Source of the DNA: Planctomycetota bacterium
GTDB lineage: Bacteria > Planctomycetota > UBA1135 > GCA-002686595
DNA length: 64,000 nucleotides
Direction of reading: 5' to 3'
NCBI GenBank assembly: GCA_029259635.1
Contig: JAJDEU010000028.1
Span: 80,973 to 144,972, forward strand
Position 1 is the stretch's first letter, and the number at the start of each line of letters is the position of its first letter. Below are positions 1-7,886 of this stretch, piece after piece. Both the position numbers and the translations under genes were made by a program. Below the pieces are notes generated by a model, which was not told where the DNA came from, made no database searches, and worked only from the letters and a program-made list of their open reading frames with translations.

Positions 1-670
1 TGGAGACCTCCTCGGGCGCTGCATCCGAGCTTGCAGCCTGCACAGCGCGCTCTTCAGGTGAGAGCAGATTCAGCTCCAGGGGAAACGACCAGTTCTCGGC
101 GGGGACCAGTTCCTCGTCGACACTCGACTGGGAACCCTCGGGCGGCGCCGGTGAGTTGAAGTCCTGAATGAAGGGCGAAGCCTCGAGGTCCTCGAGGAAG
201 TTAGCCACGTGAGCGAAGTTCGGATTTCCCGAGTGCCCCGAGGCTTTGAGTCCGCCGTAGTCGCCGCGAGACGAAGTGACGGTCTGATTCACCGAGAGGT
301 CTTTGAACCAGACCAGGTAGGGCTCGTCGTCGCCGCCCTCATTGACAACGTCAATGAGCTCGTCGACCTTGCGCGTCCAGGACATCCGATTGCCCGTGAT
401 CTCCTTCAGAGTGGTCTCGCGCGACGCGTAGATCCCGTTCTCTTTTTGAAGGGAATCGTGGTAGGCGATCTGTGGGGAGATGCTCGCCATCGTGTCGGTC
501 AAGACGGCCAACTCGCTGTTGACCTCAGCCTTGACGCCAAGAGCCATCCAGGACCACCATGCGAGCAACGAGCAGTTGATCGCCACGGCGAGGCACACGG
601 CGACCGTAAACTTGATCGGCGGGCGACTCGCGCGCCGATACTCCTCCGGAAGTAGGTTGATGTGAATCAT
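1..670 (-). CDS. pilN: Type IV pilus assembly protein PilN (partial, runs off the window)
   Basis: Reading the minus strand from an ATG at 670 gives at least 223 open codons to the window edge, so the C-terminus is missing. The N-terminus starts MIHINLLPEEYRR, the classic PilN opening that binds the PilM groove. It is followed by one membrane segment at about residues 20-42 and a periplasmic alpha/beta region with a coiled start. The ATG overlaps the pilM stop (ATGA, 667-670), so the two are translationally coupled. By family knowledge PilN is an inner-membrane alignment-platform subunit that pairs with PilO. PilO/P/Q would be expected beyond the window edge. The function is confident; a type II secretion GspL/M-like role is a less likely alternative. 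Confidence 0.85.
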   Translation of the reverse strand, partial: MIHINLLPEEYRRASRPPIKFTVAVCLAVAINCSLLAWWSWMALGVKAEVNSELAVLTDTMASISPQIAYHDSLQKENGIYASRETTLKEITGNRMSWTRKVDELIDVVNEGGDDEPYLVWFKDLSVNQTVTSSRGDYGGLKASGHSGNPNFAHVANFLEDLEASPFIQDFNSPAPPEGSQSSVDEELVPAENWSFPLELNLLSPEERAVQAASSDAAPEEVS

Positions 671-1713
671 GCTGTTCTCACTCTTGATGCGAGGCCAACG
701 GCAACCGCGAGAGTCGGCGCGAATTCCGAGATGACCTCGGAGTCCACGTGCGAACCAACGCGAAGGCTTTGGATGGGGTTCCAAGGACGAGCGGGTCGTC
801 CCGTAGCCTGTTCAATGAAGGGGACGACGCCAGGAGCGAGGACTCCGCCGCCCGAGAGCAGCACTTCCTCAACCCGCAGGCTTTCGCGGTTCTCTACGAA
901 GTCGAGCGAGAGCGAGATCTCGCTGACCAGGTCTTCTAAGACCGGGGAGATTGCGCGGCTGACTTCCGCATCGCGTCCCTCCGGTTGATGCTTGATGGTT
1001 TCGGCTTCGAGGATCTCAAGGCCCATGCGACGTGCAATGGCCTGAGTCATATCCGAGCCACCGATTCCGATTTCACGGCTGAAGCAGGTCTCTCCGTCGC
1101 AAACCACATTGATGGATGTGCGCGAGGAACCAATGTCGACGAGCGCGATCGTGCGCTCCTCGGTTTCTCCATCCTCATCGGTCTCCTGAGAAGCGGTGTC
1201 GCACAGCTCCCAAGCGTTCGCGAGAGCGAAGACATCCACGTCGACAGCAACCGGGGTGAGCCCTTGGCTGGTGACTTCTTCCACCTTCTCTTCGACAACC
1301 GTGTTCCGGCAGGCGGCCAAGACGACGCTCATTTGCTCGTCACTACCTTCGGAAGCCTGGGGCGGACGAGTCAGTCGCTGGCAATCGATGGCGACTTCGT
1401 CAGCGTCGAACGGCAGGTACTTGTCAGACTCGAACCGAATCGCTTGCGAGAGCTCGGAGTCGGACATCTCAACCATCGAGATGTACCGGACAACGACGGA
1501 CTGGCCGGCGACGGACGTCACGACGTTGCGTGATTTAAAGGCCCCTTGCTCAAAGACCTGAGCGATCGCCGCACTGCGATCGCCGCCAGGCGCAACCTCG
1601 GCCCTTGCGAATGCAGTCAGGACAGGCTCGGTGCCTTCCATCGTTATCTCAACGGCTTTGACCACGTGCGAACCGAGGTCGAGACCAACAACGCTTTTGT
1701 TTTTTCGAAACAC
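667..1713 (-). CDS. pilM: Type IV pilus assembly protein PilM
   Basis: A 348-aa actin-like ATPase of the FtsA/PilM fold. The phosphate-1 motif VGLDLGSH lies at residues 9-16, and a second nucleotide-binding strand (ALVDIGSSRTSINVV) lies near residue 190. The length matches the family. PilM is cytoplasmic and docks on the PilN N-terminus to link the pilus motor to the platform. The start is GTG at 1713, preceded by a strong GGAGGGG ribosome site five bases upstream. The gene overlaps pilN by four bases. It is the first gene of a pilMN run, and about 97 nt upstream lies a GC-rich hairpin that could belong to its leader. Confidence 0.9.
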   Translation of the reverse strand: MFRKNKSVVGLDLGSHVVKAVEITMEGTEPVLTAFARAEVAPGGDRSAAIAQVFEQGAFKSRNVVTSVAGQSVVVRYISMVEMSDSELSQAIRFESDKYLPFDADEVAIDCQRLTRPPQASEGSDEQMSVVLAACRNTVVEEKVEEVTSQGLTPVAVDVDVFALANAWELCDTASQETDEDGETEERTIALVDIGSSRTSINVVCDGETCFSREIGIGGSDMTQAIARRMGLEILEAETIKHQPEGRDAEVSRAISPVLEDLVSEISLSLDFVENRESLRVEEVLLSGGGVLAPGVVPFIEQATGRPARPWNPIQSLRVGSHVDSEVISEFAPTLAVAVGLASRVRTA

Positions 1714-1809
1714 TGAACCCCTCCAGTTCCCAGGGGAACAGGCTCAAAAAGGGACTATTTTTCGCCGCGCTGCTTGCTGTCCCCCACATAGAGGAGAGAG
1801 AGCAGTACG

Positions 1810-1854
1810 GCACAAACCTCCCCTTCGGCGGGAATGCGGAAAGAGGTTTAGTGC
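1810..1854 (-). promoter_or_regulatory. Hairpin in the pilM upstream region
   Basis: GCACAAACCTC (1810-1820) is the near-perfect complement of GAGGTTTAGTGC (1843-1854), with one bulged base and a 22-nt loop. It lies about 97-140 nt upstream of the pilM GTG on the minus strand. No T-run follows it, so it is not an obvious terminator. It could be a structured 5' leader. I compared it by eye with the c-di-GMP-I riboswitch consensus and did not see that core. Confidence 0.35.
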
Positions 1855-1982
1855 TTCCCCGTGAATTGCGGGCACCAAGTTGATATCGGGCTCCATCGCC
1901 CGGCGGTGCACGGCAATGGCCCGCGGAAAGCCTTTCCCAATCTCGGGGACGAAAGAGGCCTACGCGCTCCCTAGCGGCTCCT

Positions 1983-2149
1983 CTAGTTGTCCGCGGTGAA
2001 AGTGCTTTGTTCCATGGGCCGCGGAATTTTGGTCAGGCTGGCGCCCGGGAATGCAGTCGAATCTCTAGATTCGGCGAGGCTTTCGGGTGCCGGCCTGGCC
2101 AGAAGGATGCCGCTCGTGGGGCGAATGACTTTTTGCCACGGGCTGCTAG
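1983..2149. mobile_element. MITE-like inverted-repeat element, copy A
   Basis: A 167-bp non-coding unit bounded by CTAG at both ends. One end reads CTAGTTGTCCGCGGTGAAAG; the other, read inward, is CTAGCAGCCCGTGGCAAAAA. It is alignable end to end with the copies at 2619-2799 and 53030-53210, but is shorter (internal deletion) and the most diverged of the three. It lies in the 614-bp space between pilM and the HPr gene. No transposase is encoded. Confidence 0.75.
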
Positions 2150-2328
2150 CGTTCCCGGGCCTGCGTGACCTAGGAGAAGGGAAACGCACCTCGCTGTGAA
2201 CGCTCCATGGGTTTCATGGGCTCCGGCGTCCATGGAGTCGCGCAGAGATAGGAGAACTGAGGAGAGGCTCCCACCCTTTCGAGAACCGATTGGCCCCGAA
2301 GCAACGGATTTTGCGATGGCTGGCTGGG

Positions 2329-2607
2329 TCAGCCCCGGAGCTCCTCGCCAAACCCAGAGTTGACCAGTGCGACCAGCTCGTCGAGAACGGAATCAGCATC
2401 CTCGCCGGTTGCACGAAACTCGAGCACCGTTCCGCAGCAGGCGTTGAGCGTCATCATTTCGAGGATGCTCTTACCGTTGACGTCGTTCTCACCTGCGGAG
2501 ATTCGCAAGTCACCCTTGAATCCGATCGCGACCGAAACGAGGGCATGGCAAGGCCTGGCGTGTAACCCCTGAAGGTTGCAAATCGTGACAACCCGCTTTT
2601 TTTCCAC
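2329..2607 (-). CDS. HPr-family phosphocarrier protein
   Basis: A 92-aa HPr. The active-site histidine is His16 in GLHARP. The regulatory serine is Ser47 in NGKSILEMM, so HPr-kinase control is possible. It accepts phosphate from EI and passes it to EIIA. The start is GTG (2607) with AGAGG just upstream, partly formed by the edge of the inverted-repeat element at 2619. Its neighbour upstream is a PtsN-like EIIA, and hpf and rpoN are nearby. That resembles the rpoN-hpf-ptsN-ptsO (nitrogen PTS) arrangement, so NPr is a reasonable name. HPr and NPr cannot be told apart from sequence alone. EI is not in the window. Confidence 0.88.
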   Translation of the reverse strand: MEKKRVVTICNLQGLHARPCHALVSVAIGFKGDLRISAGENDVNGKSILEMMTLNACCGTVLEFRATGEDADSVLDELVALVNSGFGEELRG

Positions 2608-2618
2608 CGGCGCGTCCT

Positions 2619-2799
2619 CTAGCTGTCCGTGGTGAAAGTGCTTTGCCGCATGAGCGGCGGCATTTCGGTCGGGTTGGTGCCCGAGAACGTAGTCGCAGCC
2701 ATATTTCGGCAGGCAACAGATTCAGCGAGGCTCTCGGGGGACAACCTAGCCGGAAGGAGGCCGTTCATGGGGTGAATGACTTTTGCCACGGGCTGCTAG
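2619..2799. mobile_element. MITE-like inverted-repeat element, copy B
   Basis: A 181-bp unit from CTAG (2619) to CTAG (2796-2799). It is closely similar to copy C (53030-53210), which has the same length and the opposite orientation. The ends are imperfect inverted repeats of about 40 bp. It sits precisely between the EIIA stop (2824) and the HPr start (2607), so it splits what is otherwise a two-gene unit. Non-coding. Confidence 0.82.
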
Positions 2800-2823
2800 C
2801 TGTCCACACTCCAAAAGTGGAGA

Positions 2824-3306
2824 TCAGACGTTCGCCTTCTCCTTTAGAAGATCAACGAGTTCCTTTTTCGTCTTCGCGGCGATCGCGAAGCGGCGGAAGT
2901 CGCCGTCCTGGGCGAGCTTTGCGATCCACTTCATCATCTCGAGGTGCTTCTCGGGATCGTAGAGTTCCGTCGCGGTTTCCGGTCGAAGCACCGTGAACAA
3001 GATCTGGACGGGCTCACCGTCGAGAGCATTCCACTCGACGCCGGTCTTATGGATCGAGATGCTGAGAACGGGCTGGTCGAGGCCCTTGATCTTCACGTGA
3101 GGAATCGCGACGTTTCGCCCGAGGCCTGTCGAAGCGAGCAACTCGCGATCGACCAGAGCTTTGTTCGCGGCCTCGGTAAACCCCTCGTCGAGAGCACCGG
3201 CTTTCGCCAGGTTGGTAACGATCTCCGAAAAGACCCCTGCTTGGTCGACGGCTTTGATCCCAATGCTGCAGGGCTTGGCCTTGAACAGCTTCCAATAGTC
3301 GGTCAT
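2824..3306 (-). CDS. ptsN: PTS EIIA (PtsN/EIIA-Ntr type) domain protein
   Basis: A 160-aa EIIA of the fructose/mannitol/Ntr class. The phospho-acceptor is His70 in NVAIPHVK, matching the GIAIPH motif of PtsN. The open frame extends to 3393, but the ATG at 3306 (MTDYWKLF) gives the usual family length. An intrinsic terminator lies just upstream at 3435-3472. In the family EIIA-Ntr acts as a regulatory phospho-sink and not in sugar import. The surroundings (HPr downstream, hpf upstream, rpoN at 5.4-6.8 kb) support that role. A sugar EIIA component is unlikely because no EIIB/C gene is adjacent. Confidence 0.85.
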   Translation of the reverse strand: MTDYWKLFKAKPCSIGIKAVDQAGVFSEIVTNLAKAGALDEGFTEAANKALVDRELLASTGLGRNVAIPHVKIKGLDQPVLSISIHKTGVEWNALDGEPVQILFTVLRPETATELYDPEKHLEMMKWIAKLAQDGDFRRFAIAAKTKKELVDLLKEKANV

Positions 3307-3434
3307 CTCGGTGATTTCGCTCCCGAAGGATGCGTGGTACTCGGCGGTTTTAGGCGATTTTCGAGGATATTCAGGTCTGGTCCGAGGGCTCAATTTGAAA
3401 CCCGCGGGACCCCGAACAAGACATGAAGAGTAAC

Positions 3435-3472
3435 AAAAAAGAGGTGAGCCCGGGAACCCCCGCTCTCACCTC
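3435..3472 (-). terminator. Intrinsic terminator between hpf and ptsN
   Basis: On the minus strand GAGGTGAG (complement of 3465-3472) pairs with CTCACCTC (complement of 3441-3448). A run of six T follows directly (A-run 3435-3440 on the plus strand). It would end transcripts leaving hpf. Two more hairpins precede it in the same gap: GACTCCC/GGGAGTC at 3499-3518 and GCCGA/TCGGC at about 3525-3536. Confidence 0.7.
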
Positions 3473-3546
3473 GATAAAGCCCCGAACCGTGCTCGGCGGA
3501 CTCCCACTGACGGGAGTCCTTCCAGCCGATTCGGCCTCGAAAAGGG

Positions 3547-3858
3547 TTAATGCTCTCGCCGTCTTCGACGCTCGCTGGTCAGTTTGGCCTTGTGCCGTTT
3601 GAGAACCTTGGCCATTCGCCCCATCGCCTCGTCGAGCGCGGAATGAATATTGTCAGCACTGGCGCCGACGACGAGGACGACTCCGCCCCCCACGTTGGCC
3701 ACTAATTCCGCTCGATGTTCGTCCCGCTGGCGCTCCAGCAGCGCTCGGATCGAGACCGTCCTTCCGAAGAACTTGGACAAGTCCTGAAGTTTGGTTGCTA
3801 CGTGCTCGCGAATTCGCGACGGGTACTCATGGTGAATGATGGACACTTCAGTCTGCAT
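3547..3858 (-). CDS. hpf: Ribosome hibernation promoting factor (short HPF/RaiA family)
   Basis: A 103-aa protein starting MQTEVSIIHHEYPSRI, with the beta-alpha-beta fold of the S30AE family and a basic C-terminal tail rich in Arg. It is the short form, lacking the long-HPF dimerisation domain. The frame stays open to 4080, but the ATG at 3858 has GGAAGG six bases upstream and fits the family start. It binds the 30S decoding region in starved cells. The order hpf-ptsN-HPr is the one usually found downstream of rpoN. A terminator at 3435-3472 would separate it from ptsN. A small GGCGGG/CCCGCC hairpin lies just upstream of the ribosome site. Confidence 0.88.
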   Translation of the reverse strand: MQTEVSIIHHEYPSRIREHVATKLQDLSKFFGRTVSIRALLERQRDEHRAELVANVGGGVVLVVGASADNIHSALDEAMGRMAKVLKRHKAKLTSERRRRREH

Positions 3859-4616
3859 ACGAACCTTCCATGGCGGGTTAATCCCGCCCCTTAAGTCCAC
3901 AGTGGCCGGGATGAAACAGCAATCCGGTACTCCGATCCCAGCGGATCCGGACTGGAAGTGATAACCCGCTCGCTGCACTCCGAAGAACGCGGGGCCATTC
4001 ACGTGGAGACCGACGGATCGCCGGTCTCGCCGAGCGCATAACGCACGCAGGATCGTCTGCCCTAAAAATCGCGACTCCAAGACCAGTGAGCGGAGGCCCT
4101 AGCTGGCTTTCCTTGGGATGGAATTTCCGTTCCAGTGCTCGAAACTCTGTACCGACAGAAGACGAGTACAAGGTCGAGTGCGAATTGACAGGCGCATGGA
4201 CCATAGGGTCGAGTTCTACATTGAACCGAAGAAGCCAGTCGGTCAAGCCACCGCGCATTGATTGTCACTGAAGCGCGGAGGGCACGGCCTTCCCAGCCAC
4301 CCGATTGCCTTCCCCTCTTCGTCAAGCGAGAGGATCGGAGCCAAGCCTAACCCGGCCTTTCGGGACTCGTCATCGATCGCAACCGCGACTTCGCAAAGTA
4401 GCCTCTTCTACTCCACTTTTAGATGGCCTGGGTTCGTTGCGACTTGAGAGGCAGCGTAGCGGTGCCCGGTCCCCCTCTCAGCGCCGCTCCGCATCTTGCC
4501 CTAGGTAATCGAGCCCAGCGCTAGGCAAGCCTTGGGACCTCGCGACCTTCCGATTAGGCTGCCCCGCTTCAACTCCCGCTCGCGCCCCCCTCGCCCACGA
4601 ACCCTCCGGAGACAAC
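3859..4616. other. 758-bp intergenic region between divergent hpf and truA
   Basis: It holds the promoters of two divergent genes. I saw no convincing ORF, tRNA, tmRNA, RNase P or 6S signature, and no clean sigma-54 (GG-N10-GC) site. A GGCGGG/CCCGCC stem sits next to the hpf start. Open frames here lack ribosome sites and any family resemblance. Confidence 0.4.
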
Positions 4617-5414
4617 TTGCGCAACGTTCGCATTCTGGTCGCCTACGACGGCTCAGCTTTCTACGGCTGGCAACGCCAGGACGGTTTCGAAACCGTCCAG
4701 GAGGCGATCGAAGAAGCGCTCCTCGCACTAACCGGTGAACACATCACGGTACGCGGCTCGGGACGGACCGACACGGGCGTTCACGCCCTCGGTCAGGTCG
4801 CTCATTTTCACATCGAGACTCGGCTGAATGACAATCGGCTCTGGCACGCGCTGAACGCTCACCTCGCGAGTGGAGCAACGATTCGCCGCCTCGAGACCTG
4901 CTCCGACGAGTTCCATTCTCAGTACGACGCTTGCGGCAAACGTTATGTCTATCTCGTGCGCACGCATCGCTATCCGCTCCCTTTCGGAAAGAGCTTCACT
5001 CACTTCGTTCGCGATCCGCTCGATCTTGTGGCCATGCGGGAGGCCGCCACAGCCCTAACTGGAACCCACGACTTTCGCGCCTTCTCCAACTCGGGTTCGC
5101 CTCGCAAGACCAGTGTTCGTCGAGTGAACTCCATTCGTATCTTGCCGCGCCGCGAATCCCTGGCGATCGTCGTCTCGGGCGCGGGCTTTCTCTACCGCAT
5201 GGTACGCGTCATCGCGGGAACTCTCTTGGAGGTCGGCCGCGGAAAACTCACTCCCGAGGAAGTCCGACAAATTCTCGAATCGAAAGATCGCAACTTAGCC
5301 GGCGCTACAGCTCCCGCGGAAGGCCTGTATCTCCTCTCGGTTCGCTACCGAGAGCCGACCTTCGCGAACGGTCCCCATGATCCGCGCGGCATCCCGGGCG
5401 TCTTTGGGAACTAA
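4617..5414 (+). CDS. truA: tRNA pseudouridine(38-40) synthase TruA
   Basis: A 265-aa TruA. It has the motif GSGRTDTGVHA with catalytic Asp52, YDGSAFYGWQRQ at the N-terminus, and the late motif GAGFLYRMVRVIAG. It isomerises uridines 38-40 in the anticodon arm of many tRNAs. The start is TTG with GGAGA five bases upstream; no in-frame ATG lies before the conserved N-terminus. It is the only plus-strand gene in the first 11 kb, and it interrupts the rpoN-hpf-ptsN-HPr cluster. The length is normal. Confidence 0.95.
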   Translation: MRNVRILVAYDGSAFYGWQRQDGFETVQEAIEEALLALTGEHITVRGSGRTDTGVHALGQVAHFHIETRLNDNRLWHALNAHLASGATIRRLETCSDEFHSQYDACGKRYVYLVRTHRYPLPFGKSFTHFVRDPLDLVAMREAATALTGTHDFRAFSNSGSPRKTSVRRVNSIRILPRRESLAIVVSGAGFLYRMVRVIAGTLLEVGRGKLTPEEVRQILESKDRNLAGATAPAEGLYLLSVRYREPTFANGPHDPRGIPGVFGN

Positions 5415-5435
5415 CGACCTCAGGTCGCCGCGCGC

Positions 5436-6794
5436 TTACTGAAACTTACGCCGACGGTAAGAGCTCGGGATGTCGAGCTCACCGCGATACTTGGCGACGG
5501 TTCGGCGCGCCATGGGATGCCCGCGGCGCTTCATCTCCTCGACAAGGGCCTCGTCGGAGAGCGGTTGAGCGCCATCCTCGGCCTCGATAACTTCGCGCAG
5601 GACATCGCGTGCTTCCACTCGCGCCGTCGAGTTCGAGCCCGCACTCGCGCTCTGAAAAAACCAGCGCAACGAGTGCACGCCCCAGGGAGTCTCGACGAAT
5701 TTACCGGCCACGCTGCGACTGACGGTACTGACGTGCACGCCGAGTTCGTCCGCGACCTGGTTCATGCGCAGCGGCGCGAGATGCCCCGGCCCATCGGCGA
5801 GGAAGCGCACCTGGTGATGGAAGATGCGGCCGGCCACCCGCAGCAGGGTTTCGCGCCGTTGTTCGACCGCGCGCACGAGAGAACGCGCTTGGTCCAGCTT
5901 GCCGCGCAGATAGGCCCGCACCTCACTGGTTTGCTGCTTGTCGCGAGCGATCGCCTGAACGTCGGGATCGACGTGAATGCCGAGTAGCCCGCTCTGATCC
6001 ACTTGAACGCGAAAACCGACGCCGTCGAGCACGACGCTGACCTCGGGATGAATCGGGGGCGCGGCATCTCCCACCAGCATGGCGACCGGATTGGGATTCA
6101 AGCTGCGGATCGACTCCAGCAATTCCTCCAGCCGGCTTAGATCGAGTCCCAGCGACTTGGCTACGCCGGGCAACTTGTTGGTGGCGATCTCGTCGAGGAA
6201 GTTCTCGAGCAAGGCGCAGAGCAGATCGTATTCCGGGTCCTCCGTGTCGAGCTGAAGCAAGAGCGCCTCGATGGCGTTCCGCCCGCCGATCCCGCGCGGC
6301 TCGAAGGTTTGGAGCAGTCCGACCGCGCGCGCGAGCTCCGCGGCGTCGGGCAGGAGCCCCGCTCCTTCAGCGAGTGCAAGCAGCTCGTCATCCGAGGCCG
6401 ACAGATAGCCCTTTTCGTCGAGACAGCCGATCAAGAAGCGCAACCACGCCGCATTCGATTCGGGGATCTCGAGCAGCAGGACCTGTTCTTCAATGATGTC
6501 CGCCAGACTCTTCTCCGGAGCCGGCTGATTCCGAAGCATCTCGTCATGGCGATCGGAGTCTTCACGGGTCCCACGGCGACCGCCGTACCCCTCCCACTCC
6601 TCGCCACTCGTGCTCTTGGGTTCCTCGATCGCGAGAGCTTCATTGCTCTCGAAGGCTTCGCGCAAATAGCTCGAGAGCTCCAGGGTCGGCAGCTGAAGCA
6701 CCTCGATGGACTGCAACATCCGCGGCAAGAGCAGCATTTCCTGCCGCGTCGTTCCGCGCAGATGTTGACCGAGTCCTGGGGAGTCCATGGGCAT
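5436..6794 (-). CDS. rpoN: RNA polymerase sigma-54 factor RpoN
   Basis: About 452 aa. The region I Gln/Leu-rich activator-contact segment is at the N-terminus (LLPRMLQSIEVLQLPTLEL). A core-binding domain follows, then a DNA-binding HTH (NQVADELGVHVSTVSRSV), and the C-terminal RpoN box ARRTVAKYR that reads the -24 element. It directs enhancer-dependent transcription. The frame also contains a TTG at 6812; I prefer the ATG at 6794, which has GGAG upstream. It converges on truA with a 21-bp gap. hpf, ptsN and HPr lie 1.6-3 kb further along the same strand, so the usual sigma-54/Ntr-PTS cluster is present but split. Confidence 0.93.
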   Translation of the reverse strand: MPMDSPGLGQHLRGTTRQEMLLLPRMLQSIEVLQLPTLELSSYLREAFESNEALAIEEPKSTSGEEWEGYGGRRGTREDSDRHDEMLRNQPAPEKSLADIIEEQVLLLEIPESNAAWLRFLIGCLDEKGYLSASDDELLALAEGAGLLPDAAELARAVGLLQTFEPRGIGGRNAIEALLLQLDTEDPEYDLLCALLENFLDEIATNKLPGVAKSLGLDLSRLEELLESIRSLNPNPVAMLVGDAAPPIHPEVSVVLDGVGFRVQVDQSGLLGIHVDPDVQAIARDKQQTSEVRAYLRGKLDQARSLVRAVEQRRETLLRVAGRIFHHQVRFLADGPGHLAPLRMNQVADELGVHVSTVSRSVAGKFVETPWGVHSLRWFFQSASAGSNSTARVEARDVLREVIEAEDGAQPLSDEALVEEMKRRGHPMARRTVAKYRGELDIPSSYRRRKFQ

Positions 6795-6929
6795 TAACGC
6801 GGAGAACTCCAAGCACGCCCGAGATTCGGGCAGGTGGAGCGCGGCGCTGCCAAGCCCTATCGACCCCGATCGCCAATGGGTTGAGGGGATCGACGCTCGG
6901 GCCCCCTGAGGCCTGAACCGCCGTAATCC

Positions 6930-7535
6930 CTACCGGGTTTGAATCGGCCGTCGACCTTCGAGAGCGTCTTCGAGGACGCCGCGGTGCAAGTACTCGATCG
7001 CGCTCCCAGCGGGCAGTCCGCGAGCCATCCGAGTGACGCGCACCTTGGACTGAGCGCGCTCGACGGCCTCGAGCACACACAGCGCCGTAGCCTCGCCCTC
7101 CGCATCGGGATCCGTCCCCAGAATCAGCTCGCGCACGCGACCATCTTCCAGCCGACGGATGAGCTGCGGGATGGAGAGGTGAACCTCTTCCTTTCCGTCG
7201 CTCGGATTGAGCGCCCCGAACAAGACGTGGTAGAGCCCGTTCCAAGCGCCAGAGCGCTCAACGGCTTCCACGTCACGCGGCTCCTCGACGACGAGAATCA
7301 CATCCCGTGCACGCTGCTCATCGGAGCAAATCACGCAGGGGTCGGTCTCCGTCACGTTGCAGCACAAGGCGCAGTGCTCCGTCTCTCCGAGCGCGCGCTC
7401 AATCGCCAAAGCGAGCTTCCCCGCCTCGGGATCGCGCAACAGATGGAAGGCCAGCCGCTCCGCCGTTCGTCTTCCGATCCCAGGTAGGTTTTCGAAGCTG
7501 ACGACCAGCTCTTCCAGAGGCTCGGGGTAGGCCAT
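6930..7535 (-). CDS. recR: Recombination mediator RecR
   Basis: A 201-aa RecR. A helix-hairpin-helix is at residues 13-25 (ENLPGIGRRTAERLAFHLL), then a four-Cys zinc finger (CALC...CVIC), then a Toprim domain with GTDPDAEGEAT. It forms a ring that works with RecO/RecF to load RecA on gapped DNA. It follows ybaB by 27 bp in the widely conserved dnaX-ybaB-recR operon, all on the minus strand. Confidence 0.96.
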   Translation of the reverse strand: MAYPEPLEELVVSFENLPGIGRRTAERLAFHLLRDPEAGKLALAIERALGETEHCALCCNVTETDPCVICSDEQRARDVILVVEEPRDVEAVERSGAWNGLYHVLFGALNPSDGKEEVHLSIPQLIRRLEDGRVRELILGTDPDAEGEATALCVLEAVERAQSKVRVTRMARGLPAGSAIEYLHRGVLEDALEGRRPIQTR

Positions 7536-7562
7536 TTCGCCGATTCGTCCGCTGAACGACCG

Positions 7563-7886
7563 CTAAAACAACCCGGGCAGATTCATTCCGCCCGTGACAC
7601 TCGACATATTCTTTTGCCGGAGCGCTTCCACTTTCGACGCCGCGTCGCGCAGCGCAGCCAGCACGGCGCCTTCGACTTTGGCCGCATCACCCGACGCGAT
7701 CAGCTCCGGAGAGATCTCGACTTTTTGAACATGCAGCTCACCGGACATCGTCACGGTCACCGAGCCATCCGGCGCGCGCCCATCCAGCGAAGCCTGTTTC
7801 AGCTCCGTGCGAATCCGATCGATCTCCTGCTGCATTTGCTGGGCTTGCTTCAGGAGATTGCCCATGTCGCCCATCGAACCGCTCAT
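7563..7886 (-). CDS. ybaB: YbaB/EbfC family nucleoid-associated protein
   Basis: A 107-aa YbaB/EbfC protein starting MSGSMGDMGNLLKQAQQMQQEI, with the long first helix and the VTVTMSGELHVQKVEI strands of the family. It binds DNA as a dimer. Its ATG overlaps the dnaX stop by four bases (7883-7886), which indicates translational coupling in the dnaX-ybaB-recR unit. Confidence 0.94.
   Translation of the reverse strand: MSGSMGDMGNLLKQAQQMQQEIDRIRTELKQASLDGRAPDGSVTVTMSGELHVQKVEISPELIASGDAAKVEGAVLAALRDAASKVEALRQKNMSSVTGGMNLPGLF

Noticed and set aside
1714..1982. c-di-GMP-I riboswitch upstream of pilM
   Set aside because: A GC-rich hairpin is present, but the conserved GEMM core bases are not.
3859..4616. 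Hidden stable RNA (tmRNA, RNase P, 6S) in the hpf-truA gap
   Set aside because: None of the conserved sequence blocks of these RNAs was found on either strand.
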